From Candidatus Gastranaerophilales bacterium HUM_9 (GTDB taxonomy: Bacteria > Cyanobacteriota > Vampirovibrionia > Gastranaerophilales > Gastranaerophilaceae): a stretch of DNA of 64,000 nucleotides. This document shows, piece by piece, positions 50,847 through 60,046 of this stretch; the stretch's first letter is position 1; the number at the start of each line of letters is the position of its first letter. The translations under genes were made by a program, and so were the position numbers. Below the pieces are notes generated by a model. That model searched no databases. It had not been told where the DNA came from and saw only the letters and a list, made by a program, of their open reading frames with translations. The stretch spans positions 1 through 64,000 of the forward strand of contig DABG01000006.1 in the NCBI GenBank assembly GCA_002103075.1. The letters run 5' to 3'.

Positions 50847-52286
50847 ATGAAGGTTCCAAGTATTAATGTGATTAGTTCTGTTGTTTCATCAGCAGAAAAA
50901 CATGTAAATCAAGTTGCAGATGTTGTTTCTAAACATACAAGTAACCCTGACGTTCTTACAAGTGCTTTGGATAGAGAAGCATATTATGCAAAAATTTTTT
51001 GTCAAGATAAAAAAGAAACGATAGTTTCTAATTACAAAACTTTCATAGATAATTTTAAGTCTGGTAAAAATTCAAAGGATTTTATTGTAAATGGTAAAAA
51101 TATTGCCAGAGATATTGAAATCTTAGAAAAACCAGGTCGTTTGATTGATAACTATGTTCCAATTTATAAATCAAAAGAAGAAGCTATAGAAAATTCTTTG
51201 ATAGGTGATGTTTTTCAAATTCAAGACGACAAAGCCGTTTCTATTTTGAATAGAAAAGGTAAAGTTGAGCAGTTGAAGATGGATAGACAGTCTTATTTTG
51301 ATATGTTTCCACCATTAGAAAGATTTATGAGTATTCAACCAAGTTTTGGTATATGTTATGAAATAACTGCATTGAATGCTGTAATGGAAAACCCAAAAGC
51401 TCGTGAAAATTTGTTGAAGTGTATTGATACCGTTAGTAAAAAAGGAGAAATAAGAGTTACTTTTTCTAACGGTAATAAGTCTGGCCATTTGGTTAAACCA
51501 GAAATGATTGATGGTAGCAAAGAAAAGGATATTTATGCTCAAAATGTTATAGATTCAAAAATTGTAAGGGCTTGTGATGGTTTAAGATATATTCAATACG
51601 CATTGGGAAAAGAATATGAAGAACCTTTTATAAAAGATATGATTAAATCTCTAAAGAAAATTGGAGATGAAGATACCGCAAAGACTATAAAAAATATGTT
51701 TGATGGTAAGGATAAAAATATTGATGGAATAAAAGAAATAGCTATTGATTATCCAAATCATAAAAAAGATATCAATGGTTATAAAATAATTGTTGTTGAT
51801 AAAAAAATAACTTCAGATGAAGAAAATGAAATAAAAATTTTAAAGAATAATTTATTATCAACAGATCTTCGTTCTGCTGGTGATGCGATTGTTCCTTGGC
51901 GACTTATGGGATTTGAAAGAAACGGTACAATCGAAGCTGGAGATTATTTAAGTAAAGAAAAACCAGCGAAAATTTTAATCAAAGACCGCAAGTTCTTGGA
52001 TACTTTTAAGGACGAGAATTTAGTTACAAGTGAAAAAGAATTTCTTGATAGGTTGCGTTCACCTGAGTTCTTTGAAAATCACTTGGTTGAAGCGTATGTA
52101 GGGAATAAACAAAGTGTATCAGACTTAGAACATTGGCACAGTTTTAGATTAGCACCAATTTTAGATGATACAGGTAAAATTGAGGCTTTTGCTTTGAAAA
52201 ACCCCCATGAAACGACTGATGAACGAGTAGAACTTGGGAATATTTTGGATAAAATTGATTCAATTTCGTTTGCAAGAATTGATTAA
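50847..52286 (+). CDS. Calpain-like (papain-fold) cysteine protease, putative
   Basis: The middle and C-terminal parts fit a papain/calpain-type triad: SIQPSFGICYEITALNAV gives the oxyanion Gln and nucleophile C170; EHWHSFRLAPILDDTGKIEAFALKNPHETT gives H431 and N452, with the NP following Asn as in calpains. About 250 residues separate Cys and His. Residues 1-150 are an unrecognised helical region, and no signal peptide is seen. The start is uncertain: TATATATT directly precedes the ATG at 50847 with no ribosome site, and an in-frame TTG at 50820 would add 9 residues. The target is unknown. Confidence 0.65.
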   Translation: MKVPSINVISSVVSSAEKHVNQVADVVSKHTSNPDVLTSALDREAYYAKIFCQDKKETIVSNYKTFIDNFKSGKNSKDFIVNGKNIARDIEILEKPGRLIDNYVPIYKSKEEAIENSLIGDVFQIQDDKAVSILNRKGKVEQLKMDRQSYFDMFPPLERFMSIQPSFGICYEITALNAVMENPKARENLLKCIDTVSKKGEIRVTFSNGNKSGHLVKPEMIDGSKEKDIYAQNVIDSKIVRACDGLRYIQYALGKEYEEPFIKDMIKSLKKIGDEDTAKTIKNMFDGKDKNIDGIKEIAIDYPNHKKDINGYKIIVVDKKITSDEENEIKILKNNLLSTDLRSAGDAIVPWRLMGFERNGTIEAGDYLSKEKPAKILIKDRKFLDTFKDENLVTSEKEFLDRLRSPEFFENHLVEAYVGNKQSVSDLEHWHSFRLAPILDDTGKIEAFALKNPHETTDERVELGNILDKIDSISFARID

Positions 52287-52390
52287 ATATCTGACAAAAG
52301 TCAAGAAATAATATATTGATACAACACTAAAAATATCTAAAAGTCAGTCATTTAATCTTTTTCAAAGTTTTTCAAAAATATAACAATAAA

Positions 52391-52432
52391 AATCAAAGGT
52401 CGAAAGAAAAACTTTCGCCCTTTGATTTTTAA
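52391..52432. terminator. Bidirectional terminator
   Basis: AATCAAAGG-CGAAAG (52391-52406) pairs with CTTTCG-CCTTTGATT (52412-52427), with one mismatch. TTTTTA follows on both strands. It separates the protease gene from the convergent gene at 52462. Confidence 0.88.
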
Positions 52433-52461
52433 TTTATAAACTTTATCCTATGAGTCTTATT

Positions 52462-52863
52462 CTATTCTTCTTCCATCGCCATTTTTTGAGCTTTCTTTTC
52501 AGCTCTATGTTCTTTGATAGAATCAATTGCCTTGTCTACTAAACTACCTGCCAACAAAGCACCTGCCATTACAGTACCTACTCCCATAGCTGTTACTGCC
52601 ATATGGTTAGCTTTCGCTGTTTTAATAAAATCTTTTACATATTCTTTTTTTGTAAACACATTATTTAATGCATCTTTATTTTTATTATAACTTTCAACTG
52701 CATATCCAATATTATGTTTTACACCTTGAAAAATATCACCTCTACTAAGATCCTTAGCACAAATTACAGCACCTGTAACTAATCCTATTTGTTTTCCTGT
52801 ATTTGATTTTTGTGGTTTTGGATTGTAATTTACTACTGGTGATTGTTGGATAGTCGTTGACAT
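52462..52863 (-). CDS. Hypothetical small protein with one hydrophobic helix
   Basis: The start at 52863 is chosen because AAAGGAG lies 6 bases before it (133 aa). A Pro/Asn-rich N-terminus is followed by a short hydrophobic stretch (IGLVTGAVICA), a charged middle and a likely membrane helix at about 90-112 (MAVTAMGVGTVMAGALLAGSLV). The C-terminal tail is charged (EHRAEKKAQKMAMEEE). Its general plan is like the protein at 27582. Function unknown. Confidence 0.68.
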   Translation of the reverse strand: MSTTIQQSPVVNYNPKPQKSNTGKQIGLVTGAVICAKDLSRGDIFQGVKHNIGYAVESYNKNKDALNNVFTKKEYVKDFIKTAKANHMAVTAMGVGTVMAGALLAGSLVDKAIDSIKEHRAEKKAQKMAMEEE

Positions 52864-53024
52864 TTCATTCTCCTTTGATTGGTTCATACTTATTGATATT
52901 TATATAATTCTTGTCAAAAAAATATTTGCTAATTCCTCATAAATTCTTTACATATTTTAATAACCTCATTCTTTTTATGATATGATTGTAAAGAAAATAA
53001 TTTCTTTTATTTAAAGGGGGCAAT

Positions 53025-53522
53025 ATGAATTTATTACTATTAAAACAAATCGGTTTATTCAGTGTTCTAATTGGTTTGGGTATGGGATTAGTTTCTCTTA
53101 TTCCTTTTATTGGAACGGTTTTATTCATCTTATACTTTCTATTGCTTTCAGCTGTGATAATTGTTTATCTTAAAAAGATAAATGTTTTAGGAAAAATAAC
53201 AGTTAAAGAAGGTGGCGTGATAGGTGCTGTAATTGGTTTTTGTTCCATTTTAGCGTTTTCTGTCGTTTTTATTCCTTTATCAGCAATTATTCAGTTCGTG
53301 TTTAAGTTTAAAGATTTTTGGGTTGGAATTATAATCAACGCTAGCTTTACATCTGTTTTGACATTTGTATTATTGATATTCTTGATTATATTTTTAGCTC
53401 TTTTGTGTGCTTTGATGAACGGTTTTTCTGGAGCTGTTACAGCTTATATTTACGAGGTACTAGAAGAATATCAGGCACGTCAAGACAATTCGTTTGAAAG
53501 TAATGATTTTGAAATAAAATAA
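53025..53522 (+). CDS. Polytopic membrane protein, unknown function
   Basis: The 165-aa protein has about four hydrophobic helices (5-30, 34-50, 63-90, 103-135) and a short acidic cytoplasmic tail. Gly residues in the first helices (IGLGMGLVSLIPFIGTV) suggest tight packing. AAAGGGGG lies 5 bases before the ATG. Its stop is 16 bp from the mtnA start, so the two are co-transcribed, but no functional link is evident. Confidence 0.72.
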   Translation: MNLLLLKQIGLFSVLIGLGMGLVSLIPFIGTVLFILYFLLLSAVIIVYLKKINVLGKITVKEGGVIGAVIGFCSILAFSVVFIPLSAIIQFVFKFKDFWVGIIINASFTSVLTFVLLIFLIIFLALLCALMNGFSGAVTAYIYEVLEEYQARQDNSFESNDFEIK

Positions 53523-53538
53523 AAAGTTGAGGTATATA

Positions 53539-54594
53539 ATGGCATTTGAATCAAAAATAAGAACAATACAATGGATAGATAACGTATCAAGAATGGTTGA
53601 TCAAACAAAAGTTCCGTATGAATTTGTAACCATTGATATAAAAACAGGTCAAGAAATGTTTGACGCTATCCAGACAATGATAGTTAGAGGTGCTCCAGCA
53701 ATTGGTATTGCAGGTGCTCACGGGGTTGTTTTGTATGCTCAAGAATTACAAGCACAAAATTTATCAAGAGATGAATTTGTAAAACAGTTAATCGAAAAAG
53801 CTAAGTACTTGAAAACTTCTAGACCTACTGCAGTTAATTTGATGTGGGCGGTTGATAAACAGATTGAACTAATTGAAAACTCAAAATCTGATATATCAGG
53901 TATCGTTGAAGAATTAAAACAAAACGGTATAAAAATGGAAAATGATGATATTTCTATCAACAAAAGAATAGGGGACAATGGTGCAGAAGTTGTTCCAAAA
54001 GGTGCAACAATTCTTACTCACTGTAACGCAGGTGCGTTAGCTACAGTTGGCTATGGCACAGCCTTAGGAGTGGTTCGTTCAGCTTTTGCAAAAGATAATA
54101 CTGTTCAAGTTTTTTCTGATGAAACAAGACCACGTCAACAAGGTTCAAGAATTACTACATTTGAATTAAAGATGGACGGTATCCCTGTAACTATGATTAC
54201 AGATGGTATGTGTTCATATTTTATGAAAAAAGGTATGATTGATATGGTTGTTGTTGGAGCCGATAGAATTGCAGCTAACGGTGATACAGCAAACAAAATT
54301 GGTACTTATACAGTTGCTATTGCTGCAAAATATCATAACATTCCGTTTTATATTGCTGCACCTTTATCAACAATTGACACTTCAATTAAATCAGGTGATG
54401 AAATTCCTATTGAAGAACGTTCACACGAAGAAGTTACTCATATCAATGGCAAACGTGTTTGTGCTGAGGGTATTAATGTAATAAATCCAGGGTTTGATGT
54501 TACACCACACGAACTTATTACAGGTATTATTACAGAGGTTGGTATATTAAGACCTGATTATGAAAAATCTATCAAGGAAGCGTTCTCAAAATAA
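53539..54594 (+). CDS. mtnA: S-methyl-5-thioribose-1-phosphate isomerase
   Basis: MtnA isomerises methylthioribose 1-phosphate in methionine salvage. The eIF2B-like fold shows TMIVRGAPAIGIAGAHGV, THCNAGALATVGYGTALG (catalytic Cys), DETRPRQQGSRIT and VVGADRIAANGDTANKIGTY (catalytic Asp). The start at 53539 is chosen because GAGGT lies upstream (351 aa). Other salvage genes are not adjacent. A sugar-phosphate isomerase relative is possible but less likely. Confidence 0.93.
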   Translation: MAFESKIRTIQWIDNVSRMVDQTKVPYEFVTIDIKTGQEMFDAIQTMIVRGAPAIGIAGAHGVVLYAQELQAQNLSRDEFVKQLIEKAKYLKTSRPTAVNLMWAVDKQIELIENSKSDISGIVEELKQNGIKMENDDISINKRIGDNGAEVVPKGATILTHCNAGALATVGYGTALGVVRSAFAKDNTVQVFSDETRPRQQGSRITTFELKMDGIPVTMITDGMCSYFMKKGMIDMVVVGADRIAANGDTANKIGTYTVAIAAKYHNIPFYIAAPLSTIDTSIKSGDEIPIEERSHEEVTHINGKRVCAEGINVINPGFDVTPHELITGIITEVGILRPDYEKSIKEAFSK

Positions 54595-54728
54595 AAAAAG
54601 CCTCTCAATAGAGAGGAATGAGCGATGAGGATTATATTTTTATACTAATCCGATAGAATTTTCTTTCATTGGTAGAAAGTATTATAAAATATTGGTATAA
54701 AGTATTATTTTTAAGGTAAAATGGTTGT

Positions 54729-55865
54729 ATGTTAAAAGGTTTGTTGAACAAATTAATAGCGTTAAAGAATTATAAATTAAAACTTTTAGACAAATATATC
54801 TTGAAACAAGTTATAGAAATGTTTGTTATGGGGGTTTTAGTATTTACTTCTATTATTTTTGCATCAGATACTTTTATGACATTGATTAAACAGATTTCAA
54901 AATACGGTATACCGTTTAAAGTTGCATTAATTTTGGTTATCTTGAGTTTGCCATCAATTTTTGTAATGACAATTCCTATGGGTGTTTTGCTTTCAACGGT
55001 TATGACCTTGAATAAACTTAGTTTAGCATCAGAGCTTACTGTTATGAGAGCGTGTGGTATTAGTTTTAATACGATTGCAAAACCTGTGTTTGCGTTTTCT
55101 GTTGTAATGTGTTTGGCTAGTTTTTTTATCAATGAAACTGTTGTGCCGGTTATGACAAAACAGTCTAAGGACTTAGCTTTATGGGCATTTTGTCAAAAGA
55201 ACATTCCAGAAGGAAAACACGATTTCACATTCCAAGAGATTAATGATGATAAAACCTTAAAAAGATTATTCTACGTAGAATCCTGCGAGGACAAACGATT
55301 TCATAATGTTACCGTACTAGATATGGCAAATAAAGATTCTATTCACATATTACAAGCTCAATCAGGCGGTTCATCACCAAAAGGTTGGTTATTTGAAAAC
55401 GGAATTGTTTATACTATAGCAGATGAGGGCAAGGTTCTTAACTCAACTTATTTTGGCAAAACTATTGCTCAGTTTGGTGTGAATTTAAAAAAGGAACTTA
55501 ATAGAAATGTTGCTAATGAACACAATTTCTTACAGTTATGCAAATATATTATTTGTAACAAACAACTTGATCACAGGCGAGATTTGATAATTGATTTGTT
55601 CGATAAGGTTGCACTTCCACTTACTACAATTGTGCTTGTGTTAATAGGTATTCCGTTGGCTATTACGCCACCAAGAGTACGATATAATCGTGGATTTTTA
55701 TTTAGTATCTTTATAATTTTTGCATACTATTTAATTCGTGCATTGTCGCTGTCTTTTGGGCAAGCTGGCACATTAAATCCTTTCTTGGCAGCGTTTTTAC
55801 CAAACATTATTTTATCAATTGTCGGTGCGGGATTGTATTATAGAAAAGTATTTACAATCACTTAA
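54729..55865 (+). CDS. LptF/LptG-family permease (LPS export)
   Basis: YjgP/YjgQ family. The N-terminal LLDKYILKQVIEMFVMGVLVF, three membrane helices, a periplasmic beta-jellyroll-like middle (about 150-280) and three C-terminal helices (LPLTTIVLVLIGIPLAITPPR...) make the usual 6-helix layout. It works in the LptB2FG transporter moving LPS to the outer membrane, consistent with kdsB in this window. A single copy is seen here, so F and G cannot be told apart. It overlaps the convergent Cys-rich gene by 4 bp. Confidence 0.9.
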   Translation: MLKGLLNKLIALKNYKLKLLDKYILKQVIEMFVMGVLVFTSIIFASDTFMTLIKQISKYGIPFKVALILVILSLPSIFVMTIPMGVLLSTVMTLNKLSLASELTVMRACGISFNTIAKPVFAFSVVMCLASFFINETVVPVMTKQSKDLALWAFCQKNIPEGKHDFTFQEINDDKTLKRLFYVESCEDKRFHNVTVLDMANKDSIHILQAQSGGSSPKGWLFENGIVYTIADEGKVLNSTYFGKTIAQFGVNLKKELNRNVANEHNFLQLCKYIICNKQLDHRRDLIIDLFDKVALPLTTIVLVLIGIPLAITPPRVRYNRGFLFSIFIIFAYYLIRALSLSFGQAGTLNPFLAAFLPNIILSIVGAGLYYRKVFTIT

Positions 55866-56086
55866 CTTGCGTACTTTTCGTACTCAAGCTCTTTTGGTTC
55901 ACCGAGCTTGTTGAGCAACAGTTGTACGTAGTGTTTCATTTTACAACTGTAGGGTTTACCTTTGAAATAGGTATTGTGAATAAAACATTTTTTACAGTTG
56001 CAGTTTAGTTGGTAACAATCAATTGCTGTGTTGTTCCATTCTTTTACGTTCTTACGCATAAATAATCGGGGTAATAGTTCAGTCAT
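55862..56086 (-). CDS. Small cysteine-rich protein
   Basis: The 74-aa protein has five Cys within 24 residues (CYQLNCNCKKCFIHNTYF...SCKMK, about 24-48), probably a metal site. It ends in an acidic helix. GAGGAGGAGAAG lies before the ATG, one of the strongest ribosome sites in the window, so it is very likely translated. It overlaps the end of the permease gene by 4 bp on the opposite strand. The family is not recognised; a zinc-binding regulator is possible. Confidence 0.72.
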   Translation of the reverse strand: MTELLPRLFMRKNVKEWNNTAIDCYQLNCNCKKCFIHNTYFKGKPYSCKMKHYVQLLLNKLGEPKELEYEKYAS

Positions 56087-56188
56087 AACACTTCTCCTCC
56101 TCTTTTGATGTGTCTTATTTGACGATTATATAAATGTATGTTTTAATTTGGTAAATGTTTTAAATTATTTATTAATTTTAAATTTTTG

Positions 56189-56204
56189 TTTGACATTTGT
56201 CAAA
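56189..56204. promoter_or_regulatory. Palindrome overlapping a -35 box (possible operator)
   Basis: TTTGACA (56189-56195), TT, TGTCAAA is a perfect 7-bp inverted repeat containing a consensus TTGACA, 32 bp before the YggU-type gene. No good -10 is visible 17 bp further, so it may be an operator for the divergent Cys-rich gene or for this gene. Confidence 0.35.
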
Positions 56205-56235
56205 TTGTGTAAAGAAACTTGAAGAAAGAAACTTT

Positions 56236-56550
56236 ATGATATCAGAAAATGTATTAAAAATAGTCGATGAGGGGATTATATTAAGACTAAGAATTTCTCC
56301 AAACGCATCAAAAAACCAGTTTATATTTGCAGAGGACATGATTAAATTAAAAATTACAGCTCAACCGATTGAGAATAAAGCTAATAAGGCAGTTGTTGAG
56401 TATTTGTCAAAACTATTCAAAGTTCCAAAAACAAAAATTACAATATTAAAAGGTGACACCTCAAAAGAAAAGACTTTGCTTATAAAGACTACTGATATGG
56501 AGAAAATTGAGAATATAAAAACCATACTTTCAGAGGTGGAGAAAAAATAA
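56236..56550 (+). CDS. YggU/DUF167 family protein
   Basis: A small alpha/beta protein of unknown biochemistry, conserved in bacteria and archaea. LRLRISPNASKNQF, MIKLKITAQPIENKANKAVVEYLSKLFKVPKTKITILKGDTSKEKTLLI spans almost the whole family domain, with the KAN and GxTSxxK blocks. The ATG at 56236 is chosen (104 aa); a longer frame adds 13 residues at the N-terminus that family members lack. Confidence 0.88.
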   Translation: MISENVLKIVDEGIILRLRISPNASKNQFIFAEDMIKLKITAQPIENKANKAVVEYLSKLFKVPKTKITILKGDTSKEKTLLIKTTDMEKIENIKTILSEVEKK

Positions 56551-56584
56551 AAAATTGATACAATGATTGTATTAAGGGAAAACT

Positions 56585-57286
56585 ATGTTTCATAAAATTG
56601 CAAGAACAGTTAAGACATTTTCATTTATGTTATTGAGTTGGCAGGGCAAGTTTTTAGAAAAACGCCTTGTGAAACGATTGGGTTATGACGGTAAAAAAAT
56701 TGTTAAGGGTTGTACTTTAGATTTAAACAAGGAAGAGGTAGAAAACTCTACAAAAGTTGATGAAGAAGTATCACTTATTTTGAAGAACTGTAAAAATAAT
56801 GCAGACGCATTAGTTAAGGTGTTTGAAGCACATAATACCCCTGTTTACCAAATAAAAAATTCTGAAAAAGTTTTGAAAAAAATCCACGAACGTCAAGGGC
56901 TTATTACAGAAAGAACTGGGTTAAATGCTTTGTTGTTGAATTTGGCAACGACAAGGAGTTTTTCTTTTAAAAGTAAAACTATGGTTGTTGTTGAAGCCGG
57001 AGAGTTAGATATATATGAACTTATGCACGCATTACACAAATGGGTTGCGTTGAAGAATGGACTTGCAGGATTAGATGAAAAGTCACAAAAATTATTAAGA
57101 CGTTTTGACTCAGAAAAAGACGATAATGTAATTGGACGATTGTCTTTACCAGATATTGATAGAGTAAGAGCTGCTATAGCACGAGATGTACAGTCTATAA
57201 ATTTTGTTGTTAAGTATTCAAAAGAACATGCCGGTGCTAAAAAAGCGTTAGAAAAGATGAAAAACGAGGGTGGAGCAAGTATTTAA
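56585..57286 (+). CDS. Hypothetical helical protein
   Basis: The 233-aa protein is rich in Lys and Leu, predicted mostly helical, with a basic N-terminus (about 1-35) that may associate with membrane or nucleic acid. No catalytic motif was recognised. AAGGGAAA lies before the ATG. It lies 35 bp after the YggU-type gene and is probably in the same transcript. It converges with rarA. Confidence 0.7.
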   Translation: MFHKIARTVKTFSFMLLSWQGKFLEKRLVKRLGYDGKKIVKGCTLDLNKEEVENSTKVDEEVSLILKNCKNNADALVKVFEAHNTPVYQIKNSEKVLKKIHERQGLITERTGLNALLLNLATTRSFSFKSKTMVVVEAGELDIYELMHALHKWVALKNGLAGLDEKSQKLLRRFDSEKDDNVIGRLSLPDIDRVRAAIARDVQSINFVVKYSKEHAGAKKALEKMKNEGGASI

Positions 57287-57306
57287 TCGTTTGCAATAAC
57301 CTAGCG

Positions 57307-58539
57307 TTAATCCAAATAATTCCTACCGACCAATTCGTCAGGCATGAATTGTTGGTTGTATTCAGGATTGTCGTGGGTATAAACATATCCAACCCCAAAT
57401 CCGTATTTTTTAGCATCTTTGTAGTGTGAATCTCTAAGGTGCATAGGTGGTGGAAAATCGTTGCCACTTTCAATATCAGCTAAGGCTCTATCTATTGCCA
57501 TACAAGCTTGGTTTGATTTTGGAGCTTTTGCTACATAAATAACAGCTTGAGCTAGTGGAATTCTGCCTTCTGGCAGTCCTAGTATTTCAACGGCTTTGTA
57601 TGCGTTTAAAGCTATATTTAGTGCGTTTGTATCAGCATTTCCAATGTCTTCTGCTGCACAGACAATTAGTCTTCTGGCAATAAATCGAGGGTCTTCACCT
57701 GCTTCTATCATCTTTGCAAGGTAATATATTGCTGCATTTGGGTCGCCACCTCTTATACTTTTTTGGAACGCTGATGCAAAGTCATAGTGTTCTTGTCTAG
57801 AATATCTTGTGTTGCGTTTTTGGGTAATGCTTTCAAGTATTTCTACATTCAATAGCCTAAAATTGTTTGATAAGTTGCTTGAAAAATATGAGTTTTCAAC
57901 CATATTAAGTGCTGTTCTGGCGTCACCTCTCGCATTATTAATAATGAATTTTGTCACTTCTTCATCGTATTCAAGTGGTTGGTGGTGTTCTTCAAGGTAC
58001 TTGAACCCTTTATTAATAATGTTTGCCATACTTTCATCATCAATAGAGTTAAGTCTTATCACTTGAACTCTTGAAATCAAAGCTGGTGCAACCTGAAAAG
58101 ATGGATTTTCTGTAGTTGAGCCGATAAGATAAAATGTCCCATCTTCAATGTATGGTAAAAGCACATCTTGTTGTGTTTTTGAATATCTATGGATTTCATC
58201 TATAAATAGAATAGTTTTTTGACCGGCTTTTAGACATTCGTTTGCTTGAGCTACAGTATCTTTTATGTCTTTTATTCCTGATGAAACGGCAGAAAGTTCT
58301 ACAAAGTTTGCGTTCACTTGGTTTGCAATTAGTCTTGCAAGTGTTGTTTTGCCACACCCTGGAGTTCCCCAAAGAATTAGTGAAAACAGCCTTTGCGACT
58401 TTATAAGATTCATAAGTGGTGAATTTTTTGAAATAACATTTGATTGACCTAAAAACTCTTCAAGTGTCTTTGGTCTAAGTAACTCCGCAAGCGGAATTTG
58501 TTTGTTTTGTTCAATTAATCCACTAAATAAATCTGCCAT
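57307..58539 (-). CDS. rarA: Replication-associated recombination protein A (MgsA/WRNIP1 family)
   Basis: This AAA+ clamp-loader-like ATPase acts at stalled forks. The opening PLAELLRPKTLEEFLGQ, Walker A GTPGCGKTT (about 60-68), Walker B ILFIDEIHR, sensor 1 GSTTENPSFQV and the C-terminal tetramerisation region (GEDPRFIARRLIVCAAEDIGNAD, MHLRDSHYKDAKKYGFGVGY) are complete (410 aa). Confidence 0.96.
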   Translation of the reverse strand: MADLFSGLIEQNKQIPLAELLRPKTLEEFLGQSNVISKNSPLMNLIKSQRLFSLILWGTPGCGKTTLARLIANQVNANFVELSAVSSGIKDIKDTVAQANECLKAGQKTILFIDEIHRYSKTQQDVLLPYIEDGTFYLIGSTTENPSFQVAPALISRVQVIRLNSIDDESMANIINKGFKYLEEHHQPLEYDEEVTKFIINNARGDARTALNMVENSYFSSNLSNNFRLLNVEILESITQKRNTRYSRQEHYDFASAFQKSIRGGDPNAAIYYLAKMIEAGEDPRFIARRLIVCAAEDIGNADTNALNIALNAYKAVEILGLPEGRIPLAQAVIYVAKAPKSNQACMAIDRALADIESGNDFPPPMHLRDSHYKDAKKYGFGVGYVYTHDNPEYNQQFMPDELVGRNYLD

Positions 58540-58562
58540 AATAAAATGATAGCACAGAAATT

Positions 58563-59279
58563 TTAATATAGTATCTTGGCATTAACCTGTTTCTTTCTAT
58601 TAAATGCGTTATTGAGGTTTCTTACAAGTTCCGCTTGAGTGTTCGCAGAATAGAGTTTCCCACCTGTTACAACTGCTGTACATTTCAGTTGATCTAAATC
58701 CTCTTCGTTATCAAGATTTAGTGCTATGACATCAATTTTTATATCTTTTCGATATTTTACTAATTCCATTGCATATTTGCAAGGACTTTCGTCACAGTTT
58801 TCACCCCCATCTGTAATTAGGATAATGTGTTTTTCTTTGTCATCTGGGGTGAAATCGTTTTTGATGGCTTGTTTAAGTGAATAAGTTATTGGAGTCATAC
58901 CTCTTGGTCTGAAACTTCTAAGAGTGTCTGTTATGTAGTATTCGTTGTCGTTATTTATAGGTACAACTAAGGAGCTTGCTTTACATGCGTCAAATGGAGT
59001 TAAACCCCATCTGTGACCATAAATTCTTACCCCAATTTTATTTCCGCTTATTTGTGGAAGCAGGGTTCTAATACTATCTATTAAAAGGTTGTGTTTTGTT
59101 TTATCAAGTAACATTTCGTTCATACTGTTTGAATAATCAAGTATAAATAAGGTTTGAGTATCATTGTTTGATTTGAACTTTGGTAGGTATGGCGTTGTAA
59201 AAACATTGTATTCTCCTTCTGCGAAACAACAAAACGAGATAAAAAAACATATTAAGGTTATGAGTGCAAATTTTTTCAT
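58563..59279 (-). CDS. Secreted von Willebrand factor A domain protein
   Basis: A signal peptide (1-20, ending CFA-EGE) precedes a VWA domain with an intact metal site: DYSNS (DxSxS), a Thr in RPRGMTPI and D in ITDGGEN. Three or four Cys (DACK, ENCDESPC, KCTAV) could form disulfides outside the cytoplasm. There is no membrane anchor, so it is periplasmic or secreted and probably binds a partner protein. Monocistronic, divergent from adk. Confidence 0.88.
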   Translation of the reverse strand: MKKFALITLICFFISFCCFAEGEYNVFTTPYLPKFKSNNDTQTLFILDYSNSMNEMLLDKTKHNLLIDSIRTLLPQISGNKIGVRIYGHRWGLTPFDACKASSLVVPINNDNEYYITDTLRSFRPRGMTPITYSLKQAIKNDFTPDDKEKHIILITDGGENCDESPCKYAMELVKYRKDIKIDVIALNLDNEEDLDQLKCTAVVTGGKLYSANTQAELVRNLNNAFNRKKQVNAKILY

Positions 59280-59389
59280 ATATTTGTTTAATCATAAAAG
59301 TTCGCCACAAATAAATTCTCTAGTTAGGTAATATTATTTTTTAGAGTTATAATTGTTATATATATTCAAATGAAATGAGGGTTTAAAAT

Positions 59390-60046
59390 ATGAAAAAAGA
59401 ATTGATTTTTCTAGGACCACCAGCATGTGGTAAGGGTACACAAACAGCGAAATTGGCAGAACACTTTGGATTTCCACATGTTGATACAGGTTCTTTGTTG
59501 AGAGCTGAAATTTCTGCAGGTACAGAAAATGGTAAAATTGCAAAACAGTTTATTGATAAAGGAAACTTGGTTCCTGTAGAATTAGTTGGTGCTATTATTA
59601 AAGATAGATTATCACAAGATGATTGTAAAAACGGGTTTATTCTAGATGGATTCCCTCGTAGTGTTGAACAAGCTGATTTGTTAGAAGTTATCAGAAAAGA
59701 GCTTGATGGTGACAATGAAGTTGATTTTAGAGCAACTTATTTTGATTTGCCAACAGATATTTTGATTGCAAGAATTGTAAACAGACGTTCTTGTAAAAAC
59801 TGTGGTGAAATCTATAACTTGAAATTCAAACCACCTGTAAAAGAAAATGTTTGTGATAAATGTGGTGGCGAGTTAGTTCAAAGAAAAGATGATAATGAAG
59901 AAACTGCAAAAGCAAGATTTGACACATATTTTAATGAAACTGCACCTTTGATTGAATATTATAAGAACAAAGGCGTATTATCAACAATAGATGCAAATGG
60001 TTCTATTGATGAAGTATGGGAAAGGTTATTAAAGGTTGTTGAATAA
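59390..60046 (+). CDS. adk: Adenylate kinase
   Basis: It interconverts AMP, ADP and ATP. The P-loop FLGPPACGKGTQT (about 8-20), the AMP site (DTGSLLRAEI, DGFPRSVEQA) and the LID with four cysteines (SCKNCG...VCDKCGG), a structural zinc type, are intact (218 aa). GAGGGT lies before the ATG. Its stop overlaps the map start (TAATG). Confidence 0.98.
   Translation: MKKELIFLGPPACGKGTQTAKLAEHFGFPHVDTGSLLRAEISAGTENGKIAKQFIDKGNLVPVELVGAIIKDRLSQDDCKNGFILDGFPRSVEQADLLEVIRKELDGDNEVDFRATYFDLPTDILIARIVNRRSCKNCGEIYNLKFKPPVKENVCDKCGGELVQRKDDNEETAKARFDTYFNETAPLIEYYKNKGVLSTIDANGSIDEVWERLLKVVE

Noticed and set aside
54597..54617. Hairpin CCTCTC/GAGAGG after mtnA
   Set aside because: The T-run follows only on the minus strand, where no gene ends, so I did not call it the mtnA terminator.
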